This document shows, in pieces, positions 7,300 through 14,468 of a DNA stretch of 17,664 nucleotides; position 1 is the stretch's first letter, and the number at the start of each line of letters is the position of its first letter. Position numbers and translations under genes: made by a program. Source of the DNA: JANPEZ01 sp031423155 (GTDB taxonomy: Bacteria; Actinomycetota; UBA4738; HRBIN12); contig JANPEZ010000082.1 of assembly GCA_031423155.1 (NCBI GenBank), forward strand, positions 1-17,664, given 5' to 3'. The notes beneath the pieces are model-generated. The model was not told the DNA's origin and made no database searches. It saw only the letters and a program-made list of their open reading frames with translations.

Positions 7300-8691
7300 A
7301 TGCCTGCCCAGCGACTCCATGACGCGGCGCCTGAGTGGGGCATACGCCCGGTTCCGGACGATCTGCGCCGGTTCGGCGGCCTGGATCTGGCGATCCTCTG
7401 GGGAGACCTGTCCATAGGCCTGCTCGTCCTCTTCTCGGGCACGTTGCTCGTGCCCGCCCTGGGTCTTCCGACCGCCTTGCTCGCGATCCTCGTAGGCAGC
7501 ATCGTCGGGTCTCTCCCGCTGGCTCTGGTCGGGCTAGCTGGTGCGCGAGAGCGCGTTCCCGGGATGGTGCTCTTCCGGCCGCTCCTGGGACTTCGGGGCT
7601 CGTACCTGCCATCGGCGATGAACCTCATCCAACTCGTGGGCTGGAGTGCCTTCGAGTTTTGGGCCATGGCCAGGGTCGCGGACTCGATCTCAAGCGACCT
7701 ATTCGGGATCGACGCCTACGGTCTTTGGCTGGTGCTCGTCGCCGCCGGCTGCACGGCGCTGGCCTGGAGCGGCCCTGTGTTCGTCGTGAGGCGCTGGCTC
7801 GAGCGCTTCGGTGCGTGGATCATCGCGGCGGTCGCCGCCTGGATCTCCTTCCGCGTGCTCACCGTTGGCGATCTGGCCGCGCTCTGGCATCGCCCCGGCA
7901 GCGGAGGTCTGCCGTTCTGGCTCGCCGTCGATCTGGTCATAGCCATGCCCATCTCGTGGCTCCCGCTCGTCGCAGACTTCACGCGCTTCGCCAAGAGCGA
8001 GAGGCGAGCTGCAGCCGCAACCTTCTGGAGCTACGCGGCCGGCAACGCCTGGTTCTACGCTCTGGGGGCCATGCTCGTGCTCGCCGCCGGCTCGGGATCG
8101 GACGTGCTCGACCTGGGTACGACGATCGCCGCTTCGGCGGGCGGTGCGGTGGTCTTGCTGGCCCTGCTGGCCGGAGAGTCGGATCAGGCGATGGCCAACG
8201 TGTACTCCAGCGCTGTGTCGATCCAGAACGTCTTCCCGGGCGCATCACCTCGCAGGTTGATCGTCGCGGTCGGTGCGATCGGACTGGCCGTGGCCGCCAT
8301 GTTGAAGGGATCGGCCGCTTACACGTTCGAGACGTTCCTGTTCCTGATCGGCGCGATCTTCGTACCGTTGTTCGGGGTCTTCCTCGCCGACTGGCTGGTC
8401 CTTCGGCGCGGCCGGATCGGGGAAGCGGCACTGTTCGAGAACGCTCGGTCCGGCTTCAACCCCCGCGCGCTTATCCCCTGGGCTGCGGGGTTCGCGCTCT
8501 ATCAGTGGTGCGTGCCGACGGGGCCGTCCTGGTGGGTGGATGCCGTCACGAAGGTTCTGCACTCCTGGCTGCATCTGCCGGTGCCCCTCGTGCCCGGGTA
8601 TGCGGCCGGGGCGAGCATCCCGGCCTTCGCAGGGGCCTTCCTGCTGTCCCTGGTGGTTCTCAGGAGGCAGGCTCCGGCGGAGGGGCAGTGA
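7300..8691 (+). CDS. cytX: CytX-like NCS1 permease, probable hydroxymethylpyrimidine (thiamine precursor) importer
   Basis: A 463-residue inner-membrane transporter of the nucleobase:cation symporter-1 (cytosine/purine permease) family, with about 12 hydrophobic helices. It starts with the typical DDLRRFGGLDLAILWGDLSIG segment. Further family hallmarks are NLIQLVGWSAFEFW, SWLPLVADFTRF and the late VPLFGVFLADWLVLRRG helix. The TPP riboswitch directly upstream ties it to thiamine salvage. NCS1 proteins under TPP control are generally taken to import the HMP pyrimidine moiety, so the substrate is inferred from regulation plus family. The ATG at 7300 is set by the riboswitch-borne ribosome-binding site. 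The last 32 nt overlap the 3' end of the opposing cupin gene. No thiamine biosynthetic gene lies beside it, so it looks like a stand-alone salvage unit. Confidence 0.92.
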   Translation: MPAQRLHDAAPEWGIRPVPDDLRRFGGLDLAILWGDLSIGLLVLFSGTLLVPALGLPTALLAILVGSIVGSLPLALVGLAGARERVPGMVLFRPLLGLRGSYLPSAMNLIQLVGWSAFEFWAMARVADSISSDLFGIDAYGLWLVLVAAGCTALAWSGPVFVVRRWLERFGAWIIAAVAAWISFRVLTVGDLAALWHRPGSGGLPFWLAVDLVIAMPISWLPLVADFTRFAKSERRAAAATFWSYAAGNAWFYALGAMLVLAAGSGSDVLDLGTTIAASAGGAVVLLALLAGESDQAMANVYSSAVSIQNVFPGASPRRLIVAVGAIGLAVAAMLKGSAAYTFETFLFLIGAIFVPLFGVFLADWLVLRRGRIGEAALFENARSGFNPRALIPWAAGFALYQWCVPTGPSWWVDAVTKVLHSWLHLPVPLVPGYAAGASIPAFAGAFLLSLVVLRRQAPAEGQ

Positions 8692-8989
8692 CCAGCAGGA
8701 CCACCGAGGGCTCCTCCGAGGCGTTCTTGACCGTCAGGTCCTCTCCTGCGGGAACCGTCACCGAGTGCCATTGGCTCATCCTGGCGCGAGCTTTGCCGAC
8801 CTGAACGGCTACGGTTCCGGCCAGTACCAGGCAGAGCGCGTCCGAATCGGGGTCTCCCATCGGACCCAAGGACTGATTCTTCTGAAGGCACAGGATCTGG
8901 GACCAGAGCTTCTCGGTCTCCAAGAGGGTCTCGTGGCGAGCCTCGTCGTCTGAGAAGAAGACGAGATCTCGAACGTCCTTCGGCTTCAT
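8660..8989 (-). CDS. Small single-domain cupin protein
   Basis: A 109-residue single-domain cupin. It has a first strand pair around LWSQILCLQKNQSLGPM, a VLAGTVAVQVG strand turn and the second cupin motif VTVPAGEDLTVKNASEEPSVVLLV. The usual metal-binding histidines of motif 1 (HxH) are not evident, since the equivalent stretch reads SLGPMGDPDSDAL, so metal binding is doubtful. Function is unknown; such proteins bind small ligands or fold as storage or sensor domains. I chose ATG 8989 over longer starts because TAGGCT lies 8 nt upstream on the minus strand, as in other leaderless genes here. A longer start would also run into pepA. Its 3' end overlaps the permease gene by 32 nt. Confidence 0.78.
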   Translation of the reverse strand: MKPKDVRDLVFFSDDEARHETLLETEKLWSQILCLQKNQSLGPMGDPDSDALCLVLAGTVAVQVGKARARMSQWHSVTVPAGEDLTVKNASEEPSVVLLVTAPPPEPAS

Positions 8990-8992
8990 GGC

Positions 8993-9022
8993 CGGACAGC
9001 CTAAACAAGGCACGGATAGACT
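8993..9022 (+). promoter_or_regulatory. Probable pepA promoter
   Basis: CGGACA (8993-8998) lies 18 nt before TAGACT (9017-9022). Transcription should begin near 9029, leaving a leader of about 24 nt. AAGGAG (9041-9046) lies 6 nt before the GTG start, so this gene, unlike several neighbours, has a normal leader with a good ribosome-binding site. The promoter overlaps the divergent cupin promoter. Confidence 0.55.
8998..9003 (-). promoter_or_regulatory. Probable -10 box (TAGGCT) of a leaderless cupin transcript
   Basis: On the minus strand TAGGCT is followed by 8 nt (GTCCGGCC) and then the ATG at 8989. No ribosome-binding site is present. The box lies in the stretch where the -35 element of the divergent pepA promoter is expected. 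Confidence 0.6.
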
Positions 9023-9052
9023 GCACCCCCTAGTCGATCCAAGGAGTCCCAA

Positions 9053-10531
9053 GTGACCGAGTACTCGTTCTCCACCGCTTCCGTCGCCGAGGTCAAGGCC
9101 GACGTATTGGTCCTCCCGGTCTTCCAAGGGCCCGAGCCCGGTCCGGGGGTCAAGGAAGTCAAGCTCGCCGAGGCCTACTCGGACGCGAAGTTGACGGGCA
9201 AGAGAGGGGAGAACCTGCTGGTCACGCGCCGCGGCGGCGATCGTGTCGCGGCGGGTGCCGTGCTGCTCGTCGGCGTCGGACCGAAGAAGGAGTTCTCCCT
9301 AACCAGGGCCCGGCAGGCCGCGGCCAAAGCGGCCCGGGCCGTTTCACGGTTCGGCTCGGTCGCCACGACGCTGGCGCAGGCCGCCGGGCGCGCGAACGAC
9401 GAGGCCGTGCAGGCCGTCGTCGAGGGGTACTTCCTCGGCTCCTACAGGTTCGACAGATATCGCTCCAAGAAGGAAGACGCCTCGAAGATCCGGCGGGTCG
9501 CGGTGCTGGGCGGTGCCAAGTGGGACGCGAAGGCATGCAGAGCGGCCGCTGCTCGCGCGACGATCATCGCCGACGCGGTCTGCTGGGCGAGGGATCTGGT
9601 GAACACTCCCGCCGGCGATATGCCTCCGGCCGAGATCGCCCGCCAGGCCCAGAGGATGGCCAGGGCGCAGGGCTTGACCTGCAAGGTCTGGACCGAGGCC
9701 GAGCTGAAGAAGGGAGGCTTCGGAGGGATCCTGGGTGTGGGCCAGGGAAGCGTGAACCCTCCACGGATGATCGAGCTTTCCTACAAAGGGGCCGGGAGCA
9801 AGCAGCCGATCGCCCTCACCGGAAAGGGGATCGCGTTCGACTCCGGTGGTCTTTCGATCAAGGACGCCAAGAACATGGAGACGATGAAGGACGACATGGG
9901 CGGAGCAGCCTCCATCCTTGCGACCTTCAAAGTGATCGCCCAGCTCAAGCCGAAGATCAACGTGATCGCCGCGATCCCGTGTTCGGAGAACATGCCGGGG
10001 GGCAGGGCGCAGAAGCCCGGCGATGTGATCACGCACCGGGGTGGCAAGACCTCCGAGGTCCTGAACACCGATGCCGAGGGCCGGCTCGTCCTAGCCGACG
10101 CGCTCGCGTATCTCGTCGAGAAGAAGCCCAGTTCGATCGTCGACACGGCAACCCTCACCGGGGCATGTGTGGTGGCACTCGGAGAGTCGATCACCGGCGC
10201 TTTCGGCAACGACAAGGCGCTGATCCGCGCACTCGTCGATGCCGGAGAGGCTACGGGAGAACCCATCTGGGAGATGCCGCTGTTCCGCGACTACCGTCCT
10301 CAGATCGAGTCGGCCATCGCCGACGTGAAGAATATCGGCGAGCGCTGGGGCGGCGCGATCACGGCGGCGCTGTTCCTGGAGGAGTTCGTGGGCGACATGC
10401 CCTGGGTCCATCTGGACATCGCCGGGCCGGCCTTCGCCGAGCGCGGTACCGACCTGTCGCCGCGTGGAGCCACCGGTACGCCGGTGCGCGCGCTCGTCCA
10501 CTACGTCTTGGCCCAGGCAGCCGGCAAGTAG
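9053..10531 (+). CDS. pepA: Leucyl aminopeptidase (peptidase family M17)
   Basis: A 492-residue cytosolic metallopeptidase that removes N-terminal residues, preferably leucine, and helps recycle peptides; it usually forms hexamers. The N-terminal macro-like domain spans about 1-165 and the catalytic domain the rest. The two-metal site is complete: Lys258, Asp263, Asp281, Asp340 and Glu342, with catalytic Lys270 and Arg344. The last group lies in the family signature NTDAEGRL, and the offset to the bovine enzyme is constant throughout. The GTG start is supported by AAGGAG 6 nt upstream. The next gene starts 2 nt after its stop, so the two form an operon. Length is typical. Confidence 0.96.
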   Translation: MTEYSFSTASVAEVKADVLVLPVFQGPEPGPGVKEVKLAEAYSDAKLTGKRGENLLVTRRGGDRVAAGAVLLVGVGPKKEFSLTRARQAAAKAARAVSRFGSVATTLAQAAGRANDEAVQAVVEGYFLGSYRFDRYRSKKEDASKIRRVAVLGGAKWDAKACRAAAARATIIADAVCWARDLVNTPAGDMPPAEIARQAQRMARAQGLTCKVWTEAELKKGGFGGILGVGQGSVNPPRMIELSYKGAGSKQPIALTGKGIAFDSGGLSIKDAKNMETMKDDMGGAASILATFKVIAQLKPKINVIAAIPCSENMPGGRAQKPGDVITHRGGKTSEVLNTDAEGRLVLADALAYLVEKKPSSIVDTATLTGACVVALGESITGAFGNDKALIRALVDAGEATGEPIWEMPLFRDYRPQIESAIADVKNIGERWGGAITAALFLEEFVGDMPWVHLDIAGPAFAERGTDLSPRGATGTPVRALVHYVLAQAAGK

Positions 10532-10533
10532 CT

Positions 10534-11247
10534 GTGACGCAGGATCGGACCGGACCCGTCATCGCGGTCTTCGCTCACCCCGACGACGCCGAGATCGTTG
10601 CGGGAGGAACGCTGTCCAGATGGGCGGCTGCGGGCCGCGAGGTCCATCTCCTGGTCCTGACCAACGGCGACAGAGGTTCGTCGGATCCGGACCTGGATCG
10701 AGTCGCCCTCGCCGCAACCAGGGCGGCGGAGACGCAAGCGGCCGCCGCTCTCATGGGCCTGACGAGCGCCGTCGTGCTGTCGACCCACGACGGCGAGCTG
10801 GCCAACACCGAGGACGCTCGCGAGTCCGTCGTCCGCCGCATCCGCGAGGTCCGCGCCGAGACGCTGGTCTCCTGCGACCCCACTTCGTGGTTCTTCGACA
10901 ACCGCTACTACAACCACTCCGACCATCGCACCGCGGGAGTGGTCGCTCTTGACAGCGCCTTTCCGGGTTCGGGCAATCCCCACTTCTTCTCCGAGCAGCT
11001 TGCCGAAGGCCTTGCGGCGCAGGAGGTTCACGACATCTGGCTCGGCTGGACCAACGACCCCAATCACCGCGAAGACATCACGGGCTTCCTTCGACTCAAG
11101 ATGGACGCGTTGTTCCTGCACGAGAGCCAGGTCAGCGGGGAGGGGATCAAGTTCTTCCAGGAGGAGCTGGCGAAGGATGCGGCTGAAGAGGGGGCCAGGA
11201 TCGGGGTTCAGCACGCCGAGTCTTTCCGGGTCCTGGATCTGAGCTAG
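10534..11247 (+). CDS. PIG-L/LmbE family N-deacetylase
   Basis: A 237-residue zinc-dependent deacetylase of the PIG-L/LmbE (MshB/Mca-like) family, which removes acetyl or similar groups from GlcNAc-type substrates. The first metal motif AHPDDAE is near the N-terminus (residues 14-20). The second metal site is NHSDHRTAG (HxDH). Actinobacterial relatives act in mycothiol synthesis or breakdown of mycothiol conjugates, but the exact substrate cannot be told from sequence here. The GTG at 10534 is the only start that leaves the preceding pepA intact; it lies 2 nt after the pepA stop and has no strong ribosome-binding site, suggesting coupled translation. Its TAG stop is 2 nt from the stop of the convergent methyltransferase gene. 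Confidence 0.9.
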   Translation: MTQDRTGPVIAVFAHPDDAEIVAGGTLSRWAAAGREVHLLVLTNGDRGSSDPDLDRVALAATRAAETQAAAALMGLTSAVVLSTHDGELANTEDARESVVRRIREVRAETLVSCDPTSWFFDNRYYNHSDHRTAGVVALDSAFPGSGNPHFFSEQLAEGLAAQEVHDIWLGWTNDPNHREDITGFLRLKMDALFLHESQVSGEGIKFFQEELAKDAAEEGARIGVQHAESFRVLDLS

Positions 11248-11249
11248 GG

Positions 11250-12047
11250 CTACGGTTTCGTCGCTACCGCCAGGATCACGTCGCGGAAGTCGTTCAGGGG
11301 ATCGGAGAAGCGCTCGGTGTAAACGGCGCCGGCGCGTTCGCGGAACGCCTTCCAGCCCTCCTCGCCGAGCATCGAGCGAACGAACCTTCCCGTGGCGGAT
11401 GCCTCGCGGCCGTCCAGGTACTCCTCGATCGTGAACGTGAAGCGATAGGCGGCAGGTTCGGTCCTTACCCGGGTCAGGCCGGATCGCATGAGAGCCTCCT
11501 CCAGCTTCTCGCGATCGGAGAAGCGGCTCTCCCAGGGGATCGCTTGGCGCACGACATCCTCCAGCATCGTCTCCTGGACGACTCCCTCGACCAGCCCGCG
11601 CCACGTGCGCTGCAGCTCGTCCAAGCCCGGGCCCCAGGTCGCGAGCGCGATAAGCCCGCCCGGGCGCAGTACCCGGATCATGTCGAACAGGGCCGTTTCG
11701 TATTTCGCGAAATGGTTCAGGACGAAGGTCCCGGTCACCAGATCGAACGAGCGGTCGCGGAAGGGAAGATCGACCGCCCGCGCGGCAACCGGGCGGAAGC
11801 CGTCTCTGGCGGCCTTGCCCACGGCGAGCATCCGGGTGGACTGATCGACACCGATGACGAGTGATGCGCCCGCCGCCGCGGCCTCGGTCGCTGTGACTCC
11901 GGTCCCGGTTCCGACATCCAGGACCCGAGGACCATCGGGCAAAGGCGCAGCCATCGCGATCAGGTCGCGGCCGACGACGCCGAAACGAGAGCCGTTGGCC
12001 CGTTCGTAAGCCTCGGCGACGCCGTCGTAGGAACGCCAGTCGTCCAT
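11250..12047 (-). CDS. Class I SAM-dependent methyltransferase
   Basis: A 265-residue Rossmann-fold methyltransferase of the UbiE/methyltransferase-11 type. SAM-binding motif I is VLDVGTGTG (residues 42-50). It is followed by the acidic end of the second strand (VIGVDQSTRML), motif II around ARAVDLPFRDRSFDLVTGTFVLNHF and the post-motif stretch LRPGGLIALATWGPG. The C-terminal half (about 150-265) is the variable substrate lid. The substrate is unknown: quinone-like lipids, small metabolites and others are all possible in this family. The ATG at 12047 is supported by a leaderless-type TAGGCT box. The gene stands alone on its strand between the deacetylase and the membrane-protein cassette. Confidence 0.88.
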   Translation of the reverse strand: MDDWRSYDGVAEAYERANGSRFGVVGRDLIAMAAPLPDGPRVLDVGTGTGVTATEAAAAGASLVIGVDQSTRMLAVGKAARDGFRPVAARAVDLPFRDRSFDLVTGTFVLNHFAKYETALFDMIRVLRPGGLIALATWGPGLDELQRTWRGLVEGVVQETMLEDVVRQAIPWESRFSDREKLEEALMRSGLTRVRTEPAAYRFTFTIEEYLDGREASATGRFVRSMLGEEGWKAFRERAGAVYTERFSDPLNDFRDVILAVATKP

Positions 12048-12055
12048 GACGAGTC

Positions 12056-12061
12056 AGCCTA
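12056..12061 (-). promoter_or_regulatory. Probable -10 box (TAGGCT) of a leaderless methyltransferase transcript
   Basis: On the minus strand TAGGCT is followed by 8 nt (GACTCGTC) and the ATG at 12047. No ribosome-binding site is present. This is the same arrangement as for the cupin gene. Confidence 0.6.
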
Positions 12062-12105
12062 CCGGGCGCTCTCGGTTACGCCCGCCCCGCCGCTGGGGCG
12101 CCGGG

Positions 12106-12111
12106 TAGGCT
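12106..12111 (+). promoter_or_regulatory. Probable -10 box (TAGGCT) of the membrane/flavin cassette
   Basis: TAGGCT ends 7 nt before an ATG at 12119, the same spacing as at the MFS and Lgt genes. That ATG opens only a six-codon reading frame. The transcript should begin near 12118-12119 and carries AGGAAG (12122-12127) 8 nt before the GTG of the first long gene. Confidence 0.6.
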
Positions 12112-12118
12112 GGTGCGG

Positions 12119-12139
12119 ATGAGGAAGAGCGATAGGTGA
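12119..12139 (+). CDS. Possible leaderless six-codon mini-ORF (MRKSDR)
   Basis: ATG at 12119 lies where a leaderless start is expected, 7 nt after TAGGCT. It encodes MRKSDR and ends in TGA (12137-12139). The stop overlaps the GTG start of the membrane protein as GTGA, the same coupling used between the later genes. It may be translated and feed ribosomes to the next gene. Alternatively the ATG is incidental and the stretch only supplies AGGAAG as a ribosome-binding site. The sequence alone cannot decide. Confidence 0.35.
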   Translation: MRKSDR

Positions 12140-12903
12140 CGGGTTCCGGGGGAGTGGTCGCGGTCGTCCTATCCGAGACGGTAGCCGGAGCGCTCGCCCT
12201 GCTGTGGCTCTCTCCCTTGTGGACCGAGGTGAAGCGCGGCTTCTTCAAGCTGACGGGCGCGATAATCGTCGTTCTGGCGGGTTCGGCCTGGTTCTCGGCC
12301 TCATCGGCGACCGAGCCGGGCGCCTCGGTCGTTTCCCTAACGATGGCCACGGCGGCGGTGACCCTGGCGTGGACGATGCTGGCTTTCTTCAAGAAGTGGA
12401 CCGCCGCTCGGCTGATGGGGCTGGCCTCGGTATTCGTCTCGATCGCGACCCTCGTCGCCATGGCAGGGACCGCGAGGCAAGGCGAAGTCCTCGCCCTGTT
12501 CCAACTCCTTGCCGGCGCGGTCTTCCTTGGGGCCGTTCTGGATGGCCTGCTGCTCGGCCACTGGTACCTGACGGATCGAGGGCTCTCGCGCGGGCCGATC
12601 AACCGCTACACGATGATCCTGATGGCTTCGATGGTGCCCGAAGCGATCGCTGTGATCTCCGGAGGGTTCGGCGGAGTCGGATCTTCATCCTCGTTCAACC
12701 CGTTGCTGACGGTCGGCGCGTTGGCTCCGTGGATCGCGCTCGGCAGCGTCGTCACGACCGCCGTCATCGCGGTCATGGTGAAGCTCACCCTCAAGGGAGA
12801 TCGTGGGTCGGCCGTGCAGTCGGCAACGGGGTTCTTCTACCTGGCGGTCATCACGGCGTTCGTCGCCGAACTGGCCATGAAGACCCGTTTCCTGCCGAGG
12901 TAG
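12136..12903 (+). CDS. Polytopic membrane protein of unknown function (about 8 TM)
   Basis: A 255-residue protein that is almost entirely hydrophobic, with about eight predicted helices (roughly 6-30, 37-58, 62-85, 91-111, 119-144, 155-178, 187-217 and 226-250). The clearest landmark is GHWYLTDRGLSRGP at residues 141-154, just after helix 5; its His and Trp could be functional. MVPEAIAVISGGFGG follows in helix 6. I do not recognise the family with confidence and assign no function. The GTG start has AGGAAG 8 nt upstream and overlaps the stop of the mini-ORF. It heads a tightly packed run with a CPBP-like protein, a flavin-barrel protein and an SRPBCC protein, so a membrane process involving a small hydrophobic or redox-active ligand is possible (inference). 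Confidence 0.75.
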   Translation: MTGSGGVVAVVLSETVAGALALLWLSPLWTEVKRGFFKLTGAIIVVLAGSAWFSASSATEPGASVVSLTMATAAVTLAWTMLAFFKKWTAARLMGLASVFVSIATLVAMAGTARQGEVLALFQLLAGAVFLGAVLDGLLLGHWYLTDRGLSRGPINRYTMILMASMVPEAIAVISGGFGGVGSSSSFNPLLTVGALAPWIALGSVVTTAVIAVMVKLTLKGDRGSAVQSATGFFYLAVITAFVAELAMKTRFLPR

Positions 12904-12906
12904 CCG

Positions 12907-13524
12907 GTGCGCTTCGCGATCATCGCCGCGGGGTTCGTCGTCGAGGTCCTAGCCTGGCGGTTCGTCGCCAAGGGCCGCCACTCGCTCTGGAACTTGATGA
13001 TCCCGGTGCTGGCGGCGATGGGAGTCCTCGCCGCGTTCGTCCGCCCGCCCGTCGCATCCGGCCGGGTCTCCGCCGTAGCGGCAACGGTGGTCGGGATCGC
13101 GGCGGGCTTAGCTCTCTACGCGGCGACGATGGCTTTCGTTGCTTTCGCGGTGCGATGGGAACCGTTCCGGGTGCACGTGGTTAGCGGGTACGCGAAGGCG
13201 CGTGATATGTCGCCATCGTGGGCGTTCGTCCTGAGCGTGCTCATCGCCGTTCCCGCCGAGGAGATGTTCTGGCGCGGCCTCGCGCAACCGCGGTTGCAAG
13301 CTTCCATGCCGGTGCTTTCCGGGCCGGCGCTCGCTTGGGTCCTCTACGTGATCGCCAACGCCGCCGGAGGGAGCCTCGTCTTCTTCGCCGGAGCCGCGGT
13401 CGGCGGAGCGGTGTGGGCCTCGCTCGCCGTCTGGACCAAGGGGATACTTGCCAGCGTGCTATGCCACGCGGTTTGGACTACCGGGATGCTGCTCAGACCA
13501 CCGAGCGCCGGGGCTCAAGCGTGA
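12907..13524 (+). CDS. CPBP-type intramembrane protease-like protein, motifs partly degenerate
   Basis: A 205-residue membrane protein with about six to seven hydrophobic helices, resembling the CPBP (CaaX protease and bacteriocin-processing) family. Motif 1 is intact: EExxxR as Glu118, Glu119 and Arg123 (PAEEMFWRGL). In the position of motif 2 (FxxxH) I read Tyr147 to Asn151, so the His appears replaced. Motif 3 (HxxxN) has His187 but Thr191 instead of Asn. One catalytic His seems missing, so protease activity is doubtful. The alignment of motif 2 is by eye and could be wrong. GTG at 12907 lies 3 nt after the previous stop. Its own stop overlaps the next GTG (GTGA, 13521-13524). Confidence 0.72.
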   Translation: MRFAIIAAGFVVEVLAWRFVAKGRHSLWNLMIPVLAAMGVLAAFVRPPVASGRVSAVAATVVGIAAGLALYAATMAFVAFAVRWEPFRVHVVSGYAKARDMSPSWAFVLSVLIAVPAEEMFWRGLAQPRLQASMPVLSGPALAWVLYVIANAAGGSLVFFAGAAVGGAVWASLAVWTKGILASVLCHAVWTTGMLLRPPSAGAQA

Positions 13525-14468
13525 GCTTCCTTTCAACGGCCGTCCGTGACGTCCTGGAGGAGGGTCAGTTCTGTTCGGTTGCGACGGCGACCCCGCTCGG
13601 TCCTCATTGCACGCCGCTCGTGTTCGCGATGTCGGGCGGACGCCTATGGTTGACCACCTCTCGCGGATCCGTGAAGGCGCGCGCCTGGAGAACCGACTCC
13701 TCGGTCGCCGGGCTGGTCAGGTCGGGAGATCTGGCCGTCGCGTTCACCGGCGAGGTCCGCACCTACGACCTGCTCGACTCAGCCACCTGGGGCGCGACGG
13801 TCGCCGGCGCTCCAGTGATCGCCAAGGCCTCGCTTCGGTTCTCCAGGAAGAACGCGAGGTTCTTCGCCGGCTACGCGGTCGATGCCCGTCAGGTTCCGCT
13901 CGCGTGGACCCCCGCGGGCCGCGTACTGGTCGGCGTAGACATCGAGCGCACGGCCCTGCTGGACGAGCGGGGAGTTTCCGAGGGCAGGGCGCGCTGGGGT
14001 GGTGAGACCATTTCGCATCCGACATTCAAGGCATCGAAGAAGAGAGGTGATCCGTTCACCGCTCTGCCGCCCGACATCGCAGTAGCTCTCGGCCGCAGTG
14101 GCGACGCCTCACTTGCGCTCGCCGGTCCCCATGGCCCGACGGTCCTTGCCGTCAAGTGGCTCGCCGACGAGCACGCGCTCTACGCGGCACTTCCGGCCGA
14201 GGCACTGTCGCTCGCGGACGTTGGTCCGGATGCCTTCGTCGCACTGACGATCGATCGGACCTCGACCTGGAGGGCTCGCGACATGGTCGGCTCGATGATC
14301 CAGGGCGAGGCCTCGTTGTTCACCCTCGCGGATCTGGGCGTTGGGAGGAAGTCGGCCGGGGCTCTCGCCGCCGGCATCGATCCGGACGCCGGAGCCCTCG
14401 TCAGGATCACGCCGACGAGGTTCGTTTGGTGGAGGGGCTGGACGAGCGGGAGCGCGACGGTCGGATGA
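13521..14468 (+). CDS. Pyridoxamine-phosphate-oxidase-like protein, two FMN-binding split-barrel halves
   Basis: A 315-residue soluble protein. The first half (about 1-140) has the split-barrel pattern of the PNPOx-like flavin family: FCSVATATPLGPHCTPLVFAM, then LWLTTSRGSVKARAWR, which would contact the FMN phosphate, then LAVAFTGEVRTYD. The second half (about 190-310) repeats this layout in weaker form (SLALAGPHGPTVLAVKWL, LYAALPAE, FVALTIDR, IQGEASLF), with the charged phosphate-contacting residues less clear. Family members bind FMN, F420 or heme and act as oxidases or reductases; the cofactor here is unproven. The GTG start overlaps the CPBP stop, and the TGA stop overlaps the ATG of the SRPBCC gene (ATGA), so the four genes are translationally linked. 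Confidence 0.78.
   Translation: MSFLSTAVRDVLEEGQFCSVATATPLGPHCTPLVFAMSGGRLWLTTSRGSVKARAWRTDSSVAGLVRSGDLAVAFTGEVRTYDLLDSATWGATVAGAPVIAKASLRFSRKNARFFAGYAVDARQVPLAWTPAGRVLVGVDIERTALLDERGVSEGRARWGGETISHPTFKASKKRGDPFTALPPDIAVALGRSGDASLALAGPHGPTVLAVKWLADEHALYAALPAEALSLADVGPDAFVALTIDRTSTWRARDMVGSMIQGEASLFTLADLGVGRKSAGALAAGIDPDAGALVRITPTRFVWWRGWTSGSATVG

Noticed and set aside
7335..8804. 489-codon frame overlapping the permease gene in another frame
   Set aside because: The product is Arg-rich with no hydrophobic segments. The permease frame is supported by the riboswitch, the ribosome-binding site and family motifs.
8990..9127. Longer N-terminus for the cupin protein, starting inside pepA
   Set aside because: It would overlap pepA and its promoter, and the added residues show no cupin character. 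A leaderless-type box supports ATG 8989.
9520..10533. Long N-terminal extension in the frame of the PIG-L deacetylase
   Set aside because: It lies inside pepA out of frame and is Arg-rich. The deacetylase motifs begin shortly after the GTG at 10534.
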